A DNA stretch of 64,000 nucleotides from Porphyromonas macacae DSM 20710 = JCM 13914 (lineage in GTDB: Bacteria; Bacteroidota; Bacteroidia; Bacteroidales; Porphyromonadaceae), in contig NZ_KB904124.1 in the NCBI RefSeq assembly GCF_000379945.1, positions 248,001 to 312,000 of the forward strand, written 5' to 3'. Shown here in pieces: positions 1-10,050 of the stretch; positions within the stretch are counted from its first letter, which is position 1, and the number at the start of each line of letters is the position of its first letter. A program made the position numbers and the translations under genes. A model generated the notes under the pieces. The model had not been told where the DNA came from and searched no databases. It was given only the letters and a program-made list of their open reading frames with translations.

Positions 1-1
1 A

Positions 2-1060
2 GAGCGTATCTCTCGTATTTTCCAGATGCACTCAAACAAGCAAAACCCGATGGAAGTGATCGGTTGCGGAGATATCGGTGCCGGTGTCGGTTTCAAGGAT
101 ATTCGTACCGGTGATACACTTTGTGATGAAAACCACCCGATTACTTTGGAATCCATCGAATTCCCCGATCCTGTGATCTCCATTGCTGTAGAGCCCAAAA
201 CTCAGAAAGACCTGGATAAACTGGGTGTAGGTCTGGCCAAGTTGGCTGAAGAAGATCCTACTTTCAGAGTGAAGAGCGATGAGGAAACAGGCCAAACGGT
301 TATTAGCGGTATGGGTGAATTGCACCTTGAGATTATCGTAGACCGTCTGCGTCGTGAATTTAAGGTCGAATGTAACCAGGGACGTCCTCAGGTTGCTTAC
401 AAGGAAGCCATCACACAGTCTGTTCAGATCCGTGAGGTTTATAAGAAGCAGACCGGTGGTCGCGGTAAGTTTGCCGATATCATTGTTCGTGTAGAGCCGG
501 CTGATGAGGGCTTCGAAGGTGAATTGCAATTTATCGATGAGGTTAAGGGCGGTAACGTACCTAAAGAATTTATTCCTTCGGTACAGAAAGGTTTTGCCCG
601 TGCGATGAAGAATGGCGTATTGGCCGGATATCCGCTGGATAAGTTGAAAGTGACGTTGGTAGACGGTTCTTTCCACCCGGTAGACTCAGACCAGTTGTCA
701 TTCGAAGTTGCCGCTGTTTCTGCGTTCAAGACAGCTTCCGCTCAAGCCGGTCCGGTGTTGATGGAGCCGATGATGAAACTCGAAGTGGTAACTCCGGAAG
801 AAAACATGGGTGACGTAATCGGAGACTTGAACAAACGTCGCGGTCAGGTGGAAGGCATGGAAAGCAGCCGCACCGGTGCGCGTATTGTTAAAGCTAAGGT
901 GCCTCTGTCAGAAATGTTCGGTTATGTAACCGCTCTTCGTACTATTACTTCCGGCCGTGCAACCTCTACGATGAGTTTCTCTCATTATGCCGAAGTTGCC
1001 TCTTCTATCGCTAAGCAAGTGCTGACAGAGGTAGATGGTCGCGTAGACTTGATTAAATAA
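2..1060 (+). CDS. fusA: Elongation factor G, C-terminal part (5' end outside window)
   Basis: Ribosomal translocase EF-G, a GTPase that moves tRNAs and mRNA after peptide-bond formation. The reading frame is open from base 2 with no start in the window, so about 352 residues of domains III to V are present and the GTPase domain lies upstream. The C-terminal stretch with [20 protein letters not shown] and the following [16 protein letters not shown] is typical of EF-G domain V. It is followed after 21 bases by rpsJ. The tuf gene that follows fusA in E. coli is absent here, as is usual in Bacteroidota. The in-frame ATG at 26 is internal, not a start. Confidence 0.97.
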   Translation, partial: ERISRIFQMHSNKQNPMEVIGCGDIGAGVGFKDIRTGDTLCDENHPITLESIEFPDPVISIAVEPKTQKDLDKLGVGLAKLAEEDPTFRVKSDEETGQTVISGMGELHLEIIVDRLRREFKVECNQGRPQVAYKEAITQSVQIREVYKKQTGGRGKFADIIVRVEPADEGFEGELQFIDEVKGGNVPKEFIPSVQKGFARAMKNGVLAGYPLDKLKVTLVDGSFHPVDSDQLSFEVAAVSAFKTASAQAGPVLMEPMMKLEVVTPEENMGDVIGDLNKRRGQVEGMESSRTGARIVKAKVPLSEMFGYVTALRTITSGRATSTMSFSHYAEVASSIAKQVLTEVDGRVDLIK

Positions 1061-1081
1061 TAATTCCCCATATCATAATCT

Positions 1082-1387
1082 ATGAGCCAAAAAATTAGAA
1101 TTAAACTAAAGTCTTACGATTATATGCTGGTCGATAAGTCCGCAGAGAAAATCGTTAAGACCGTAAAGGCTTCCGGAGCTGTAGTTAGCGGTCCTATACC
1201 TCTGCCTACACACAAACGGATCTTTACTGTTAACCGCTCTACGTTCGTAAACAAAAAGTCTCGCGAACAGTTTGAGCTAAGCTCTTATAAGAGACTGATC
1301 GATATCCATAATTCTACAGCCGAAACAGTGGATGCTCTGATGAAATTGGAGTTGCCCAGCGGTGTGGAAGTGGAAATCAAAGTGTGA
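1082..1387 (+). CDS. rpsJ: 30S ribosomal protein uS10
   Basis: Head protein of the small subunit, also known as the antitermination factor NusE. The 101 residues are close to the normal length. The sequence [20 protein letters not shown] opens like S10 proteins generally, and the long hairpin loop region reads [16 protein letters not shown]. It is the first gene of the S10 block and lies 21 bases after fusA, so it is probably co-transcribed from the str promoter upstream of the window. No promoter or leader structure is visible in the 21-base gap, so an E. coli-like L4-sensing S10 leader is not present directly before this gene. Confidence 0.98.
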   Translation: MSQKIRIKLKSYDYMLVDKSAEKIVKTVKASGAVVSGPIPLPTHKRIFTVNRSTFVNKKSREQFELSSYKRLIDIHNSTAETVDALMKLELPSGVEVEIKV

Positions 1388-1414
1388 GAACAATAATCAA
1401 TAAACAAAACTGAA

Positions 1415-2035
1415 ATGCCAGGTTTATTAGGAAAGAAAATCGGAATGACATCCGTATTCAGTGCCGAGGGTAAGAATTTGCCATGCACTGTTATCGAAGT
1501 AGGTCCTTGTGTGGTATCGCAGATCAAAACGGTAGAAAAAGACGGCTATGAGGCTCTTCAATTGGCCTTCGGTGAAGCAAAGGAGAAGAATACTTCTGCT
1601 CCCATGAAAGGTCACTACCGCAAAGCAAACTCTGCACCCATGAGGCACTTGGCCGAGTTCAAGGGTTTTGATCTCTCTCAGTACAAACTGGGTGATGTGA
1701 TCAATGTAGATTTGTTTGCAGATACAGCATTTGTAGACGTTGTCGGTACCTCTAAAGGGCACGGCTTCCAAGGTGTTGTGAAACGCCATGGTTTTGGTGG
1801 TGTGGGTCAAAGCACTCACGGTCAGCATAACCGCTTGCGTGCTCCCGGTTCTATCGGTGCCTGCTCTTATCCTGCGAAAGTATTTAAGGGTACCCGCATG
1901 GCCGGTCAAATGGGAAATGAACGCGTTACGGTACAAAACCTTAAAGTGATTAAGGTTATGCCCGAGCACAATTTGCTGCTGGTTAAAGGCAGTGTGCCAG
2001 GCGCTAAAGGTTCAATCTTGTTAATTGAAAAGTAA
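1415..2035 (+). CDS. rplC: 50S ribosomal protein uL3
   Basis: Early-assembly 23S rRNA-binding protein whose long central extension reaches towards the peptidyl transferase centre. 206 residues, normal length. The conserved [20 protein letters not shown] stretch in the middle of the protein is that extension; its Gln is the residue methylated by PrmB in other bacteria. Starts 27 bases after rpsJ. The stop codon is immediately followed by the rplD start (TAAATG), so translation of the two is probably coupled. Confidence 0.98.
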   Translation: MPGLLGKKIGMTSVFSAEGKNLPCTVIEVGPCVVSQIKTVEKDGYEALQLAFGEAKEKNTSAPMKGHYRKANSAPMRHLAEFKGFDLSQYKLGDVINVDLFADTAFVDVVGTSKGHGFQGVVKRHGFGGVGQSTHGQHNRLRAPGSIGACSYPAKVFKGTRMAGQMGNERVTVQNLKVIKVMPEHNLLLVKGSVPGAKGSILLIEK

Positions 2036-2665
2036 ATGGAACTGAGTATTTATAACATTAAGGGAGAAGACACCGGACGTAAGATCAACCTCAATGACGA
2101 AATCTTTGGTATCGAACCTAACGATCATGCTATCTACATGGACGTTAAGTTGATCATGGCCAATCGTCGTCAGGGTACCCATAAAGCAAAAGAACGCAGC
2201 GAGATGTCCGGAAGTACCCGCAAGCTGATCCGTCAGAAGGGTGGCGGCGGTGCTCGTCGTGGGGATATCAACTCGCCTCTGTTGGTGGGTGGTGGCCGTG
2301 TGTTTGGTCCGAGACCCAGAAACTACAGCTTTAAGCTGAATAAAAAGGAAAAAGCGCTGGCTCGTCGCTCTGCTTTGGCTTATAAGGCTAAGAACGAAGA
2401 GATACGTGTGATTGAGAACTTCTCATTCGATGCGCCTAAAACAAAGAATTTTGCAGCTTTGTGCAAGGCTATCAACGTGAGCGATGCTAAATCTTTGTTC
2501 GTATTCCCCGTTATCGAGGAAAACATCAGACGTTCTGCCAATAACTTGCCGAAAGCCAGTCTGTCTACTGCAGCTCAATTAAACACTTATGATGTGTTGA
2601 ATTGCAAGCACCTGGTGCTTACAGAAGATGCTGTAGCTTTCATTAATGATAATTTTAAGGCGTAA
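2036..2665 (+). CDS. rplD: 50S ribosomal protein uL4
   Basis: 23S rRNA-binding protein lining the nascent-peptide exit tunnel. 209 residues. The tunnel loop is recognisable from the Arg/Gly-rich [20 protein letters not shown] segment. In E. coli L4 represses its own operon; nothing here shows whether that holds in this organism. The gene abuts rplC without any gap, and its stop codon overlaps the AAGGAGG motif that precedes rplW. Confidence 0.97.
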   Translation: MELSIYNIKGEDTGRKINLNDEIFGIEPNDHAIYMDVKLIMANRRQGTHKAKERSEMSGSTRKLIRQKGGGGARRGDINSPLLVGGGRVFGPRPRNYSFKLNKKEKALARRSALAYKAKNEEIRVIENFSFDAPKTKNFAALCKAINVSDAKSLFVFPVIEENIRRSANNLPKASLSTAAQLNTYDVLNCKHLVLTEDAVAFINDNFKA

Positions 2666-2670
2666 GGAGG
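2664..2670 (+). promoter_or_regulatory. Shine-Dalgarno-like AAGGAGG before rplW
   Basis: AAGGAGG ends nine bases before the rplW ATG at 2680. Full Shine-Dalgarno sequences are rare in Bacteroidota, whose ribosomes sequester the anti-SD, and most genes in this window lack one. A weaker AGGAG lies at 8376-8380 before rplF. Whether the site is used cannot be told from sequence. Confidence 0.6.
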
Positions 2671-2679
2671 ATATAAACA

Positions 2680-2976
2680 ATGAGTAGCATTATCATTAAG
2701 CCGATTATCTCCGAGAAGATGACGGCAATCACAGAGGGGATGCCCGAGCGCTGTGCTTTCCGTGTAAGTACGAAAGCAAATAAGATTGAGATTAAAAAGG
2801 CTGTTGAAGCCATGTATAATGTAAAAGTCGCACAGGTAAACACCATGAAATATGAAGGCAAGCGTAAAGATCGCTATACGAAAGCCGGCATGATTCATGG
2901 CCGTAGCGCTGCTTTCAAGAAAGCTGTCGTTACATTGATGCCGGGTGAACAGATCGACTTTTTCAGTAATATTTAA
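2680..2976 (+). CDS. rplW: 50S ribosomal protein uL23
   Basis: Exit-tunnel rim protein that docks trigger factor and SRP. 98 residues, normal for bacteria. It begins SSIIIKPIISEKMTAI, the usual L23 opening (I-KPI-SEK). The basic loop KYEGKRKDRYTKAG matches the part that enters the tunnel wall. It lies between rplD and rplB in the conserved S10 order, with gaps of 14 and 7 bases. Confidence 0.97.
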   Translation: MSSIIIKPIISEKMTAITEGMPERCAFRVSTKANKIEIKKAVEAMYNVKVAQVNTMKYEGKRKDRYTKAGMIHGRSAAFKKAVVTLMPGEQIDFFSNI

Positions 2977-2983
2977 TTGAGAA

Positions 2984-3808
2984 ATGGGAATACGTAAGCT
3001 TAAGCCCACAACCCCGGGGCAGAGACACAAAATTATTGGTGCTTTTGATACAATCACTGCAAGTGCACCAGAAAAGTCTCTTGTATGCGGTAAACCTAAA
3101 AAGGGAGGCCGTAACAATACCGGTAAAATGACCATCCGCTATGTGGGTGGCGGCCATAAACGCCGTTTTCGTTTTATCGATTTCAAGAGAACAAAGGACG
3201 GCATTCCTGCTGTGGTAAAGACTATCGAGTACGACCCGAACCGTACTTCGCGTATTGCTTTGCTGTATTATGTCGACGGAGAAAAGAGTTATATTCTGGC
3301 TCCGGACGGATTGCAGGTTGGCCAAACAGTGATGTCGGGAGAGGATGCCGCACCTGAAGTAGGAAATGCGTTGCCTCTTTCTAAAATTCCCGTAGGTACG
3401 ATTATCCACAATATAGAACTTAGACCGGGACAGGGTGCCAAATTGGTACGTTCAGCCGGAGCTAATGCACAGTTGACTTCTCGTGAAGGAACTTATGTGG
3501 TTATTAAAATGCCTTCTGGTGAAACTCGCCGTATTTTGTCTGCCTGTAAAGCTACGATAGGTAGTGTTGGCAACAAAGACCATGCTCTTGAAAAATCAGG
3601 TAAGGCAGGTCGCTCACGCTGGTTGGGTCGCAGACCTCACAACCGTGGTGTAGTTATGAACCCTGTTGATCACCCGATGGGTGGTGGTGAAGGTCGCGCA
3701 TCCGGTGGCCATCCCCGTTCACGCACAGGTCTTTACTCTAAGGGCTTGAAGACCAGAGCACCTAAGAAACACTCTTCGAAGTATATCATCGAAAGGCGTA
3801 AGAAATAA
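2984..3808 (+). CDS. rplB: 50S ribosomal protein uL2
   Basis: Large-subunit protein needed for subunit joining and for shaping the peptidyl transferase centre. 274 residues, full length. The signature near the C-terminus reads [20 protein letters not shown]. In E. coli the same place reads DHPHGGGEG, so the histidine known as His229 is methionine here. I believe Met is common at this position in related Bacteroidota, so this is probably a lineage trait. Gap to rplW is 7 bases. Confidence 0.98.
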   Translation: MGIRKLKPTTPGQRHKIIGAFDTITASAPEKSLVCGKPKKGGRNNTGKMTIRYVGGGHKRRFRFIDFKRTKDGIPAVVKTIEYDPNRTSRIALLYYVDGEKSYILAPDGLQVGQTVMSGEDAAPEVGNALPLSKIPVGTIIHNIELRPGQGAKLVRSAGANAQLTSREGTYVVIKMPSGETRRILSACKATIGSVGNKDHALEKSGKAGRSRWLGRRPHNRGVVMNPVDHPMGGGEGRASGGHPRSRTGLYSKGLKTRAPKKHSSKYIIERRKK

Positions 3809-3829
3809 CACTGATTAATCAAGAACATT

Positions 3830-4099
3830 ATGAGTCGTTCACTAAAGAAAGGTCCATATATCAATCTGAAGCTCGAGAAGAAAGTATTGGCGCAGAATGA
3901 GAGCGGTAAGAAGTCTGTTATCAAGACTTGGGCACGCGCATCAATGATTTCGCCGGACTTTGTTGGGCATACGATTGCAGTGCATAATGGCACTAAGTTT
4001 ATTCCTGTTTTTATCACCGAAAATATGGTGGGACACAAGTTGGGAGAATTTTCTCCTACACGTACGTTCCGTGGCCATAGCGGTAATAGAAAGAAATAA
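3830..4099 (+). CDS. rpsS: 30S ribosomal protein uS19
   Basis: Small-subunit head protein that works with S13 near the A-site tRNA and the subunit bridge. 89 residues, normal length. It starts [10 protein letters not shown], a nearly invariant motif, and ends with the usual basic tail after [14 protein letters not shown]. It lies between rplB and rplV in the standard order. Confidence 0.98.
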   Translation: MSRSLKKGPYINLKLEKKVLAQNESGKKSVIKTWARASMISPDFVGHTIAVHNGTKFIPVFITENMVGHKLGEFSPTRTFRGHSGNRKK

Positions 4100-4149
4100 T
4101 TCGGTTGAGATTAATCTCAGGAATCTGAAATAAAAAAGTATTTAATATA

Positions 4150-4563
4150 ATGGGTTCAAGAAAACAAAAATCAGCCGATGCCCGCAAAGAAGCTCTGAAA
4201 GCATTGTACTTTGCTTCACTGCGTAATGTGCCCACTTCTCCTCGAAAGATGCGTTTGGTGGCAGACATGGTACGTGGTATGGAAGTAAACCGTGCTTTAG
4301 GTGCTTTGCGCTACTCTAAGAAAGAAGCGTCTGTACGGCTGGAGAAATTACTCCGCTCGGCTATAGCTAACTGGGAAGAAAAGAATGGTCGCTCTGCAGA
4401 AGAAGGCGAACTCTACATTTCACGTATTTTTGTGGATGGAGGTAGTACCTTGAAGCGTCTGCGTCCTGCACCCCAAGGAAGAGGTTATAGAATTCGAAAA
4501 CGTTCGAATCACGTAACGCTCTATGTAGACACACTCACTAATAACGAAAGCACAAAGAACTAA
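4150..4563 (+). CDS. rplV: 50S ribosomal protein uL22
   Basis: Exit-tunnel protein contacting all 23S domains. 137 residues, some 25 longer than E. coli L22 because of an N-terminal extension ([20 protein letters not shown]) that I believe is typical of Bacteroidales. The body shows [17 protein letters not shown], and the beta-hairpin that lines the tunnel carries [20 protein letters not shown]. The preceding 50-base gap shows nothing notable. Confidence 0.97.
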   Translation: MGSRKQKSADARKEALKALYFASLRNVPTSPRKMRLVADMVRGMEVNRALGALRYSKKEASVRLEKLLRSAIANWEEKNGRSAEEGELYISRIFVDGGSTLKRLRPAPQGRGYRIRKRSNHVTLYVDTLTNNESTKN

Positions 4564-4565
4564 CG

Positions 4566-5306
4566 ATGGGACAGAAAATTAATCCGATAAGTAACCGTTT
4601 GGGCTACATCCGTGGTTGGGATTCTAACTGGTATGGTGGCTCTAATTATGGAGAGAAGCTGCTCGAAGATAGCCGTCTGCGTCGTTATCTGAAAGCAAGA
4701 TTGGCAAAAGCCAGTGTATCGCGCATCGTTATCGAACGTGCTCTGAAAGTAATTACCATTACGATTTGTACGGCTCGTCCCGGTATGATTATCGGTAAGG
4801 GCGGCCAAGAAGTTGATAAGCTGAAAGAAGAGTTGAAGAAGGTAGCGGATAAAGATAAAGATATTCAAATCAATATCTTTGAAATCCGCCGTCCGGAGCT
4901 GGATGCTGCTATCGTAGCAGACAATATCGCTCGCCAATTGGAGGGTAAGATCGCTTATCGCCGTGCAGTGAAGATGGCTATTGCTTCTGCAATGCGTGCC
5001 GGTGCCGAGGGTATCAAGGTGCAGATTTCAGGTCGTTTGAATGGCGCTGAGATGGCACGTTCTGAAATGTTTAAGGAAGGTCGTACGCCATTGCATACAC
5101 TGCGTGCCGATATCGACTATGCACAAGATGAAGCCTTGACCAAGGTGGGTCTTTTGGGCGTAAAGGTTTGGATCTGCAAAGGAGAAGTGTATGAAAAGCG
5201 CGACCTCGCTCCTAACTTTGCTGCTCCCAAGAACACCGGTCGTCGTGAAAACGGCAGCGGAAACCGTTCAGATCGTCCTCGCCGTAAGAAAAGAGGTAAT
5301 CGCTAA
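4566..5306 (+). CDS. rpsC: 30S ribosomal protein uS3
   Basis: Small-subunit protein at the mRNA entry channel. 246 residues. The N-terminal KH domain has the GxxG loop in [14 protein letters not shown], and the C-terminal domain contains [14 protein letters not shown]. The end is a basic tail rich in Arg, Gly and Asn ([20 protein letters not shown]), slightly longer than in E. coli. Only two bases separate it from the rplV stop codon. Confidence 0.98.
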   Translation: MGQKINPISNRLGYIRGWDSNWYGGSNYGEKLLEDSRLRRYLKARLAKASVSRIVIERALKVITITICTARPGMIIGKGGQEVDKLKEELKKVADKDKDIQINIFEIRRPELDAAIVADNIARQLEGKIAYRRAVKMAIASAMRAGAEGIKVQISGRLNGAEMARSEMFKEGRTPLHTLRADIDYAQDEALTKVGLLGVKVWICKGEVYEKRDLAPNFAAPKNTGRRENGSGNRSDRPRRKKRGNR

Positions 5307-5331
5307 TTTTTTAAGTTGACAACAGTAGAAA

Positions 5332-5766
5332 ATGTTACAACCAAAGAAAACCAAATTTAGAAGACAGCAAAAGGGCCGCAGCAAAGGTTTTGCCATGCGC
5401 GGCAATCAGCTGGCTTTCGGTTCTTTCGGAATCAAGTCTTTACAGACAAAGTGGATTACCGGTAGACAGATCGAGGCTGCTCGTATTGCTGTTACACGTT
5501 ATATGCAACGTCAGGGGCAAGTTTGGGTACGTATATTCCCGGATAAGCCAATCACAAAGAAACCGGCTGACGTACGTATGGGTAAGGGTAAGGGTTCTCC
5601 GGAGGGCTTCGTGGCTCCCGTTACCCCGGGCCGTATGATTTTTGAAGTGGAAGGCGTGCCTTATGAAGTGGCCAAAGAAGCTCTTCGCCTTGCTGCTCAA
5701 AAACTTCCTGTTACTACTAAGTTTGTAGTTCGTCGTGATTATGATATGTCTAAAACTAATGCATAG
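5332..5766 (+). CDS. rplP: 50S ribosomal protein uL16
   Basis: Organises the A-site tRNA region of the large subunit. 144 residues, normal length. It opens [19 protein letters not shown] and carries [19 protein letters not shown], both characteristic of L16; the Arg preceding [10 protein letters not shown] matches the residue hydroxylated by YcfD in E. coli. Out-of-frame open frames over this gene on both strands are shadows. Confidence 0.98.
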   Translation: MLQPKKTKFRRQQKGRSKGFAMRGNQLAFGSFGIKSLQTKWITGRQIEAARIAVTRYMQRQGQVWVRIFPDKPITKKPADVRMGKGKGSPEGFVAPVTPGRMIFEVEGVPYEVAKEALRLAAQKLPVTTKFVVRRDYDMSKTNA

Positions 5767-5771
5767 CCGAT

Positions 5772-5969
5772 ATGAAGATAGCAGAAATGAAAGAACTCAC
5801 TGTGGCTGAATTGAAAGAACGATTGGCTGCCGAAGAGCAAAACTATGCTCACATGCGCATCAATCACGCTGTGTCTCCTTTGGACAAACCCAGCCAGTTA
5901 CGTGATACCCGTCGGATGATTGCACAGATGAAGACAGTACTTCGCGAACGTGAAATAAATAATAACTAA
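5772..5969 (+). CDS. rpmC: 50S ribosomal protein uL29
   Basis: Small helical protein next to L23 at the tunnel exit. 65 residues, typical. It opens [19 protein letters not shown] and has the usual two-helix pattern with [18 protein letters not shown] in the second helix. It starts five bases after rplP. Confidence 0.96.
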   Translation: MKIAEMKELTVAELKERLAAEEQNYAHMRINHAVSPLDKPSQLRDTRRMIAQMKTVLREREINNN

Positions 5970-5986
5970 TCTCTGAAGCGAACTCG

Positions 5987-6244
5987 ATGGAAACAAGAAA
6001 TTTAAGAAAAGAACGTGTGGGTGTTGTTTCAAGCAACAAAATGGAAAAAACCGTAACCGTTGCCGTGAAATGGAAAGAAAAACACCCTATCTATGGTAAG
6101 TTCGTGAATAAGACGAAGAAATACCATGCTCATGATGAGAAAAATGAATGTAATGAGGGTGATACCGTACGCATTATGGAAACTCGTCCGCTGAGCCGCA
6201 CTAAGAGATGGAGAGTTACAGAAATAATCGAAAGGGCTAAATAA
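5987..6244 (+). CDS. rpsQ: 30S ribosomal protein uS17
   Basis: OB-fold 16S rRNA-binding protein of the 30S body. 85 residues. The motifs [20 protein letters not shown] and [19 protein letters not shown] are diagnostic for S17. One base separates its stop codon from the rplN start, suggesting coupled translation. Confidence 0.97.
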   Translation: METRNLRKERVGVVSSNKMEKTVTVAVKWKEKHPIYGKFVNKTKKYHAHDEKNECNEGDTVRIMETRPLSRTKRWRVTEIIERAK

Positions 6245-6245
6245 G

Positions 6246-6611
6246 ATGATACAACAAGAATCAAGACTCGTCGTAGCAGACAACAGTGGCGCAAGAGAAG
6301 CGCTGTGTATTCGTGTGCTGGGTGGTACTCGCCGCCGTTACGCTTCCGTTGGTGATATCATTGTCGTTTCGGTTAAGAGTGTTATTCCCTCCAGCGATAT
6401 TAAGAAAGGCGCCGTGTCTAAAGCAATCATTGTACGTACGAAGAAAGCTGTTCGTCGTGCGGATGGTTCTTATATTCGTTTTGATGACAATGCTTGTGTG
6501 TTACTCAATGCCGCAGGCGAAATGCGTGGTAGCCGTATTTTCGGCCCCATCGCTCGTGAGTTGCGTAACAAGAACATGAAGATTGTTTCTTTGGCACCGG
6601 AAGTCCTCTAA
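6246..6611 (+). CDS. rplN: 50S ribosomal protein uL14
   Basis: Beta-barrel protein at the subunit interface, and the contact of the silencing factor RsfS. 121 residues, one or two short of E. coli. Begins [20 protein letters not shown] and ends [18 protein letters not shown], both near-invariant L14 sequences. Confidence 0.98.
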   Translation: MIQQESRLVVADNSGAREALCIRVLGGTRRRYASVGDIIVVSVKSVIPSSDIKKGAVSKAIIVRTKKAVRRADGSYIRFDDNACVLLNAAGEMRGSRIFGPIARELRNKNMKIVSLAPEVL

Positions 6612-6632
6612 TTTTATTATAACGAAAGAATC

Positions 6633-6953
6633 ATGAGTAAGTTACATATAAAGAAGGGCGACACCGTATTTGTTAACTCCGGTGAAGACAAAGGCAAGAC
6701 CGGCCGTGTGCTGGAAGTGCTGGTAAAAGAGCAGCGTGCTATTGTAGAAGGAGTTAATATAATCAAGAAGCACACCAAACCCAGTGCTCAGCACCCTGAT
6801 GGAGGTATTGTGGAGAAGGAAGCCTCGATTCATATCTCTAATTTGAACGTGGTGGATCCGAAGACGGGCAAACCTACCCGTATCGGCCGTCGTGAAGATA
6901 AAAATGGTAAGCTGTTTCGTTTTTCTAAAAAATCAGGAGAGGAGATTAAGTAA
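6633..6953 (+). CDS. rplX: 50S ribosomal protein uL24
   Basis: Assembly initiator that binds 23S domain I. 106 residues. The KOW motif is visible near the N-terminus ([20 protein letters not shown]), and the mid-region reads [14 protein letters not shown]. Its stop codon overlaps the rplE start by one base, so the two are probably translationally coupled. Confidence 0.97.
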   Translation: MSKLHIKKGDTVFVNSGEDKGKTGRVLEVLVKEQRAIVEGVNIIKKHTKPSAQHPDGGIVEKEASIHISNLNVVDPKTGKPTRIGRREDKNGKLFRFSKKSGEEIK

Positions 6954-7510
6954 TGAGTACAACAGCAAATCTGAAGAATGAATATAAGGAGCGTATAGTG
7001 CCTGCTTTGATGAAGCAGTTCGACTATAAATCTGTGATGCAGGTGCCCGTGCTGAAAAAGATTGTTATCAATCAAGGTTTGGGTATGGCAACAGGTGATA
7101 AGAAGATTATTGATATTGCTATTCAGGAACTTTCTGCAATCACCGGACAAAAAGCCGTTGCTACCGTATCAAAGAAAGATATTTCAAATTTCAAACTTCG
7201 TAAGAAAATGCCTATCGGTGTGATGGTTACATTACGTCGTGAGCAGATGTACGAATTTTTGGAGCGTCTCGTTCGTGTGGCTTTGCCTCGTATTCGTGAC
7301 TTTAAGGGTATAGAAAGCAAGTTCGACGGACGTGGTAATTATACCCTTGGAATTCAAGAACAAATCATTTTCCCTGAAATTAATTTGGATTCTATATCTA
7401 AAATTATGGGAATGAATATTACCTTTGTAACCTCTGCGGCTACAGATGAAGAAGGTTATGCTCTTTTGAAAGAGTTTGGCCTGCCTTTTAAGAACGCAAA
7501 AAAAAGCTAA
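6953..7510 (+). CDS. rplE: 50S ribosomal protein uL5
   Basis: 5S rRNA-binding protein of the central protuberance, touching the P-site tRNA. 185 residues, normal length. [17 protein letters not shown] in the first third and [20 protein letters not shown] in the last third match L5 proteins. Starts in a one-base overlap with rplX. Confidence 0.98.
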   Translation: MSTTANLKNEYKERIVPALMKQFDYKSVMQVPVLKKIVINQGLGMATGDKKIIDIAIQELSAITGQKAVATVSKKDISNFKLRKKMPIGVMVTLRREQMYEFLERLVRVALPRIRDFKGIESKFDGRGNYTLGIQEQIIFPEINLDSISKIMGMNITFVTSAATDEEGYALLKEFGLPFKNAKKS

Positions 7511-7522
7511 TTAAATAGAAGA

Positions 7523-7792
7523 ATGGCAAAGGAATCAATGAAGGCTCGTGAAGTTAAGCGAGCTAAGCTGGTGGCCAAGTATGCAGACAAACGTGCACAG
7601 TTGAAAGCTGAGGGCAATTATGAAGCTTTGCAAAAGCTCCCCAAAAATGCTTCTCCTGTACGCTTGCATAATCGTTGCTCTATGACGGGCCGTCCGCGCG
7701 GATATATGCGTCAGTTTGGTATTTCACGTATTCAATTCCGTGAAATGGCTTCTAAGGGATTGATACCCGGAATAAAGAAAGCCAGCTGGTAA
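7523..7792 (+). CDS. rpsN: 30S ribosomal protein uS14, zinc-free long form
   Basis: Small-subunit head protein. 89 residues, the long type. The part that binds zinc in short S14 proteins reads [17 protein letters not shown] and has a single cysteine instead of two CxxC pairs, so this form should not need zinc. It is the last gene before a 183-base interruption of the operon that carries a hairpin (7811-7848). Confidence 0.97.
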   Translation: MAKESMKAREVKRAKLVAKYADKRAQLKAEGNYEALQKLPKNASPVRLHNRCSMTGRPRGYMRQFGISRIQFREMASKGLIPGIKKASW

Positions 7793-7810
7793 ATGAATAT
7801 ATAGAAGCCT

Positions 7811-7848
7811 TGCTCTCTGTCTTGAGTCCTGACTCCTGACAGAGGGCA
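7811..7848 (+). promoter_or_regulatory. Hairpin in the rpsN-rpsH gap, possible rpsH leader structure
   Basis: In an operon where gaps are mostly under 50 bases, 183 bases separate rpsN from rpsH. TGCTCTCTGTC (7811-7821) pairs with GACAGAGGGCA (7838-7848) over 11 positions, one of them G-T. Inside the loop, GAGT (7825 region) can pair with ACTC. No T-run follows, so an intrinsic terminator is unlikely. A processing site or a binding site for a ribosomal protein such as S8, which represses the spc operon in E. coli, would fit; this is inference. Confidence 0.45.
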
Positions 7849-7975
7849 TGGTTATAAATATATTAAACTATCGGATGCATAGGGACCAAAAAGGTTGAAA
7901 AGCTTGTTTTATCGTGTATGCATCATATTGTTAAATATTGTCCGGGTGTTCCGGATCAATTTAATTTTTTAATCA

Positions 7976-8371
7976 ATGACAGATCCTATTGCAGATTATT
8001 TGACGCGGCTGCGTAATGCGGTAAGTGCCGGTCACCGAGTGGTGGAAGTGCCTGCGTCTAATCTAAAGAAAGAGATCACCAAGATTCTCTTTGAAAAGGG
8101 CTACATCTACAATTACAAGTTTGTGGATGAAGGGCCACAGGGCTTGATAAAGATAGCTCTTAAGTATGATCCACAAGACAGAGTAAACGCAATCAAAGCT
8201 TTGAAGCGTGTTTCGCGTCCGGGCTTGCGTAAGTATGTGGGATATCGTGAGATGCCTCGCGTTCTCAACGGATTGGGTATCGCTATCCTTTCTACATCGA
8301 AAGGTGTGATGACCGACAAAGAAGCTCTTCGTGAGAAAGTGGGCGGTGAAGTTTTATGTTACATTTATTAA
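7976..8371 (+). CDS. rpsH: 30S ribosomal protein uS8
   Basis: Central 16S rRNA-binding protein, and the spc-operon repressor in E. coli. 131 residues, normal. It opens [20 protein letters not shown] and closes with [20 protein letters not shown], the conserved C-terminal RNA-contact segment. It follows a 183-base gap with a hairpin and so may have its own regulation. Confidence 0.98.
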   Translation: MTDPIADYLTRLRNAVSAGHRVVEVPASNLKKEITKILFEKGYIYNYKFVDEGPQGLIKIALKYDPQDRVNAIKALKRVSRPGLRKYVGYREMPRVLNGLGIAILSTSKGVMTDKEALREKVGGEVLCYIY

Positions 8372-8389
8372 TCTTAGGAGATACAAAAG

Positions 8390-8941
8390 ATGTCAAGAAT
8401 TGGTAAGTTGCCTATTAGCATTCCTTCCGGTGTGACAGTATCTCAAAAGGATAATGTAATCACCGTAAAAGGACCAAAAGGAGAACTTTCTCAAGTAGTT
8501 GCTCCTGAAATTGAAGTTAAGATCGAGGGTTCGGAGATTGTCGTAAGCCGCCAATCTGATGAGCGTGCCGATCGTTCGTTGCACGGTTTATATCGTTCAC
8601 TTATCAATAATATGGTAAAAGGTGTTTCTGAAGGTTTTTCTAAAACACTTGAACTGGTGGGTGTGGGTTATCGTGCTTCTAATCAGGGTCAAATTCTCGA
8701 ACTCTCTTTAGGTTTTACGCATAGTATTTTTATGCAATTGCCGAGTGAGGTTCGGGTTGAAACTAAGAGTGAAAGAAATAAGAACCCATTGATTATTTTG
8801 GAAAGTGCAGACAAGCAATTGCTGGGTCAGGTGTGTGCTAAAATTCGCTCCTTCCGTATGCCGGAGCCTTATAAGGGCAAGGGTATTAAGTTTGAGAACG
8901 AATATATCCGCAGAAAATCTGGTAAGTCTGCCGGTAAATAA
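8390..8941 (+). CDS. rplF: 50S ribosomal protein uL6
   Basis: Two-domain protein near the GTPase-associated centre. 183 residues, normal. MSRIGKLPISIPSGV at the start and RMPEPYKGKGIKFENEYIRRK near the end are typical. AGGAG at 8376-8380, ten bases before the ATG, is one of the few Shine-Dalgarno-like sites of this block. Confidence 0.98.
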   Translation: MSRIGKLPISIPSGVTVSQKDNVITVKGPKGELSQVVAPEIEVKIEGSEIVVSRQSDERADRSLHGLYRSLINNMVKGVSEGFSKTLELVGVGYRASNQGQILELSLGFTHSIFMQLPSEVRVETKSERNKNPLIILESADKQLLGQVCAKIRSFRMPEPYKGKGIKFENEYIRRKSGKSAGK

Positions 8942-8962
8942 ACGCTAAACTTTTGAATAATC

Positions 8963-9307
8963 ATGGTACAAAAAGATAATAGAAGACTAAAGATCAAAAC
9001 TCGGATTCGCTCCAAAATCAGCGGAACGGCAGAGCGTCCGAGATTGACTGTTTTCCGTAGCAATAAGCAAATCTATGCTCAGCTTATTGATGATGAAGCG
9101 GGTAAAACGCTTGTTTCATTTTCAAGTCGTGGCTTGGAAGCTGAAGGAAATAAGAAAGAGATTGCAGCGAAAGTGGGTGCAGAGTTGGCCAAACGTGCCA
9201 AAGATGCTAATGTTTCGACTGTAGTATTTGATAGAAACGGATACCTCTATCACGGTAGAGTAAAGGCTTTGGCTGATGCAGCCCGTGAAGCAGGTCTAAA
9301 ATTTTAA
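8963..9307 (+). CDS. rplR: 50S ribosomal protein uL18
   Basis: 5S rRNA-binding protein. 114 residues, close to the usual 117. [20 protein letters not shown] and the ending [20 protein letters not shown] are the hallmark motifs. It lies three bases before rpsE. Confidence 0.98.
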   Translation: MVQKDNRRLKIKTRIRSKISGTAERPRLTVFRSNKQIYAQLIDDEAGKTLVSFSSRGLEAEGNKKEIAAKVGAELAKRAKDANVSTVVFDRNGYLYHGRVKALADAAREAGLKF

Positions 9308-9310
9308 AAG

Positions 9311-9832
9311 ATGGCAGGAATGAATAATAAAGTAAAATCCGTAAGTGACGTTGGTGAACTGAAAGATCGGTTGGTTGCTATCAATCGCGTTACTAAGGTA
9401 ACAAAGGGTGGCCGTACGTTTACATTTGCTGCCATCGTCGTTGTTGGAAATGAAGATGGTGTTGTAGGCTGGGGTCTTGGTAAAGCCGGTGAAGTATCCG
9501 CTGCTATTGCCAAGGGTGTTGAGGCTGCAAAAAAGAATCTGATTCGTGTGCCGATTCACAAAGGTACTATCCCTCACGAACAAAGTGCTCGCTACTCCGG
9601 TTCGAAGGTTTTTTTGAAACCTGCTACAGAGGGTACGGGAGTTGTGGCCGGTGGCGCTATGCGTGCCGTATTGGATAGTGTTGGCGTTACCGACGTGTTA
9701 GCTAAGAGTTTCGGCTCTTCTAACCCTCACAATTTGGTAAAAGCGACATTTATGGCTCTGAGCGAGATGCGTGATCCGAAGATGATTGCCAAGGTGCGTA
9801 ACATTTCTGTAGATAAAGTATTTAACGGTTAA
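9311..9832 (+). CDS. rpsE: 30S ribosomal protein uS5
   Basis: Small-subunit protein at the mRNA entry tunnel, involved in decoding fidelity and helicase activity with S3 and S4. 173 residues. The N-terminal double-stranded RNA-binding fold carries [20 protein letters not shown] and [10 protein letters not shown]; the C-terminal domain carries [19 protein letters not shown]. Eleven bases separate it from rpmD. Confidence 0.98.
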   Translation: MAGMNNKVKSVSDVGELKDRLVAINRVTKVTKGGRTFTFAAIVVVGNEDGVVGWGLGKAGEVSAAIAKGVEAAKKNLIRVPIHKGTIPHEQSARYSGSKVFLKPATEGTGVVAGGAMRAVLDSVGVTDVLAKSFGSSNPHNLVKATFMALSEMRDPKMIAKVRNISVDKVFNG

Positions 9833-9843
9833 AATTATATTCA

Positions 9844-10020
9844 ATGGGAACAGTAAAAGTACAGCAAGTTCGCAGCCGTATTAAGTGTACTAAAGTGCAA
9901 AAGCGTACGCTGGATGCTTTGGGACTGAAGAAAATGAACCAAATCGTGGAGCATGAAGCTACTCCTCAGATTATGGGTATGATAAATGCCGTTAACCATT
10001 TGGTTCGTGTAGTAGAATAA
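9844..10020 (+). CDS. rpmD: 50S ribosomal protein uL30
   Basis: Small 23S rRNA-binding protein. The 58 residues start [13 protein letters not shown] and contain [20 protein letters not shown], which is diagnostic for L30; the end reads [12 protein letters not shown]. The gene sits between rpsE and rplO, the conserved place, with a 30-base gap to rplO. It was found by translating the gap by eye. Confidence 0.96.
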   Translation: MGTVKVQQVRSRIKCTKVQKRTLDALGLKKMNQIVEHEATPQIMGMINAVNHLVRVVE

Positions 10021-10050
10021 TTAAGACGCAAATAAAACAGATTATAAGAT

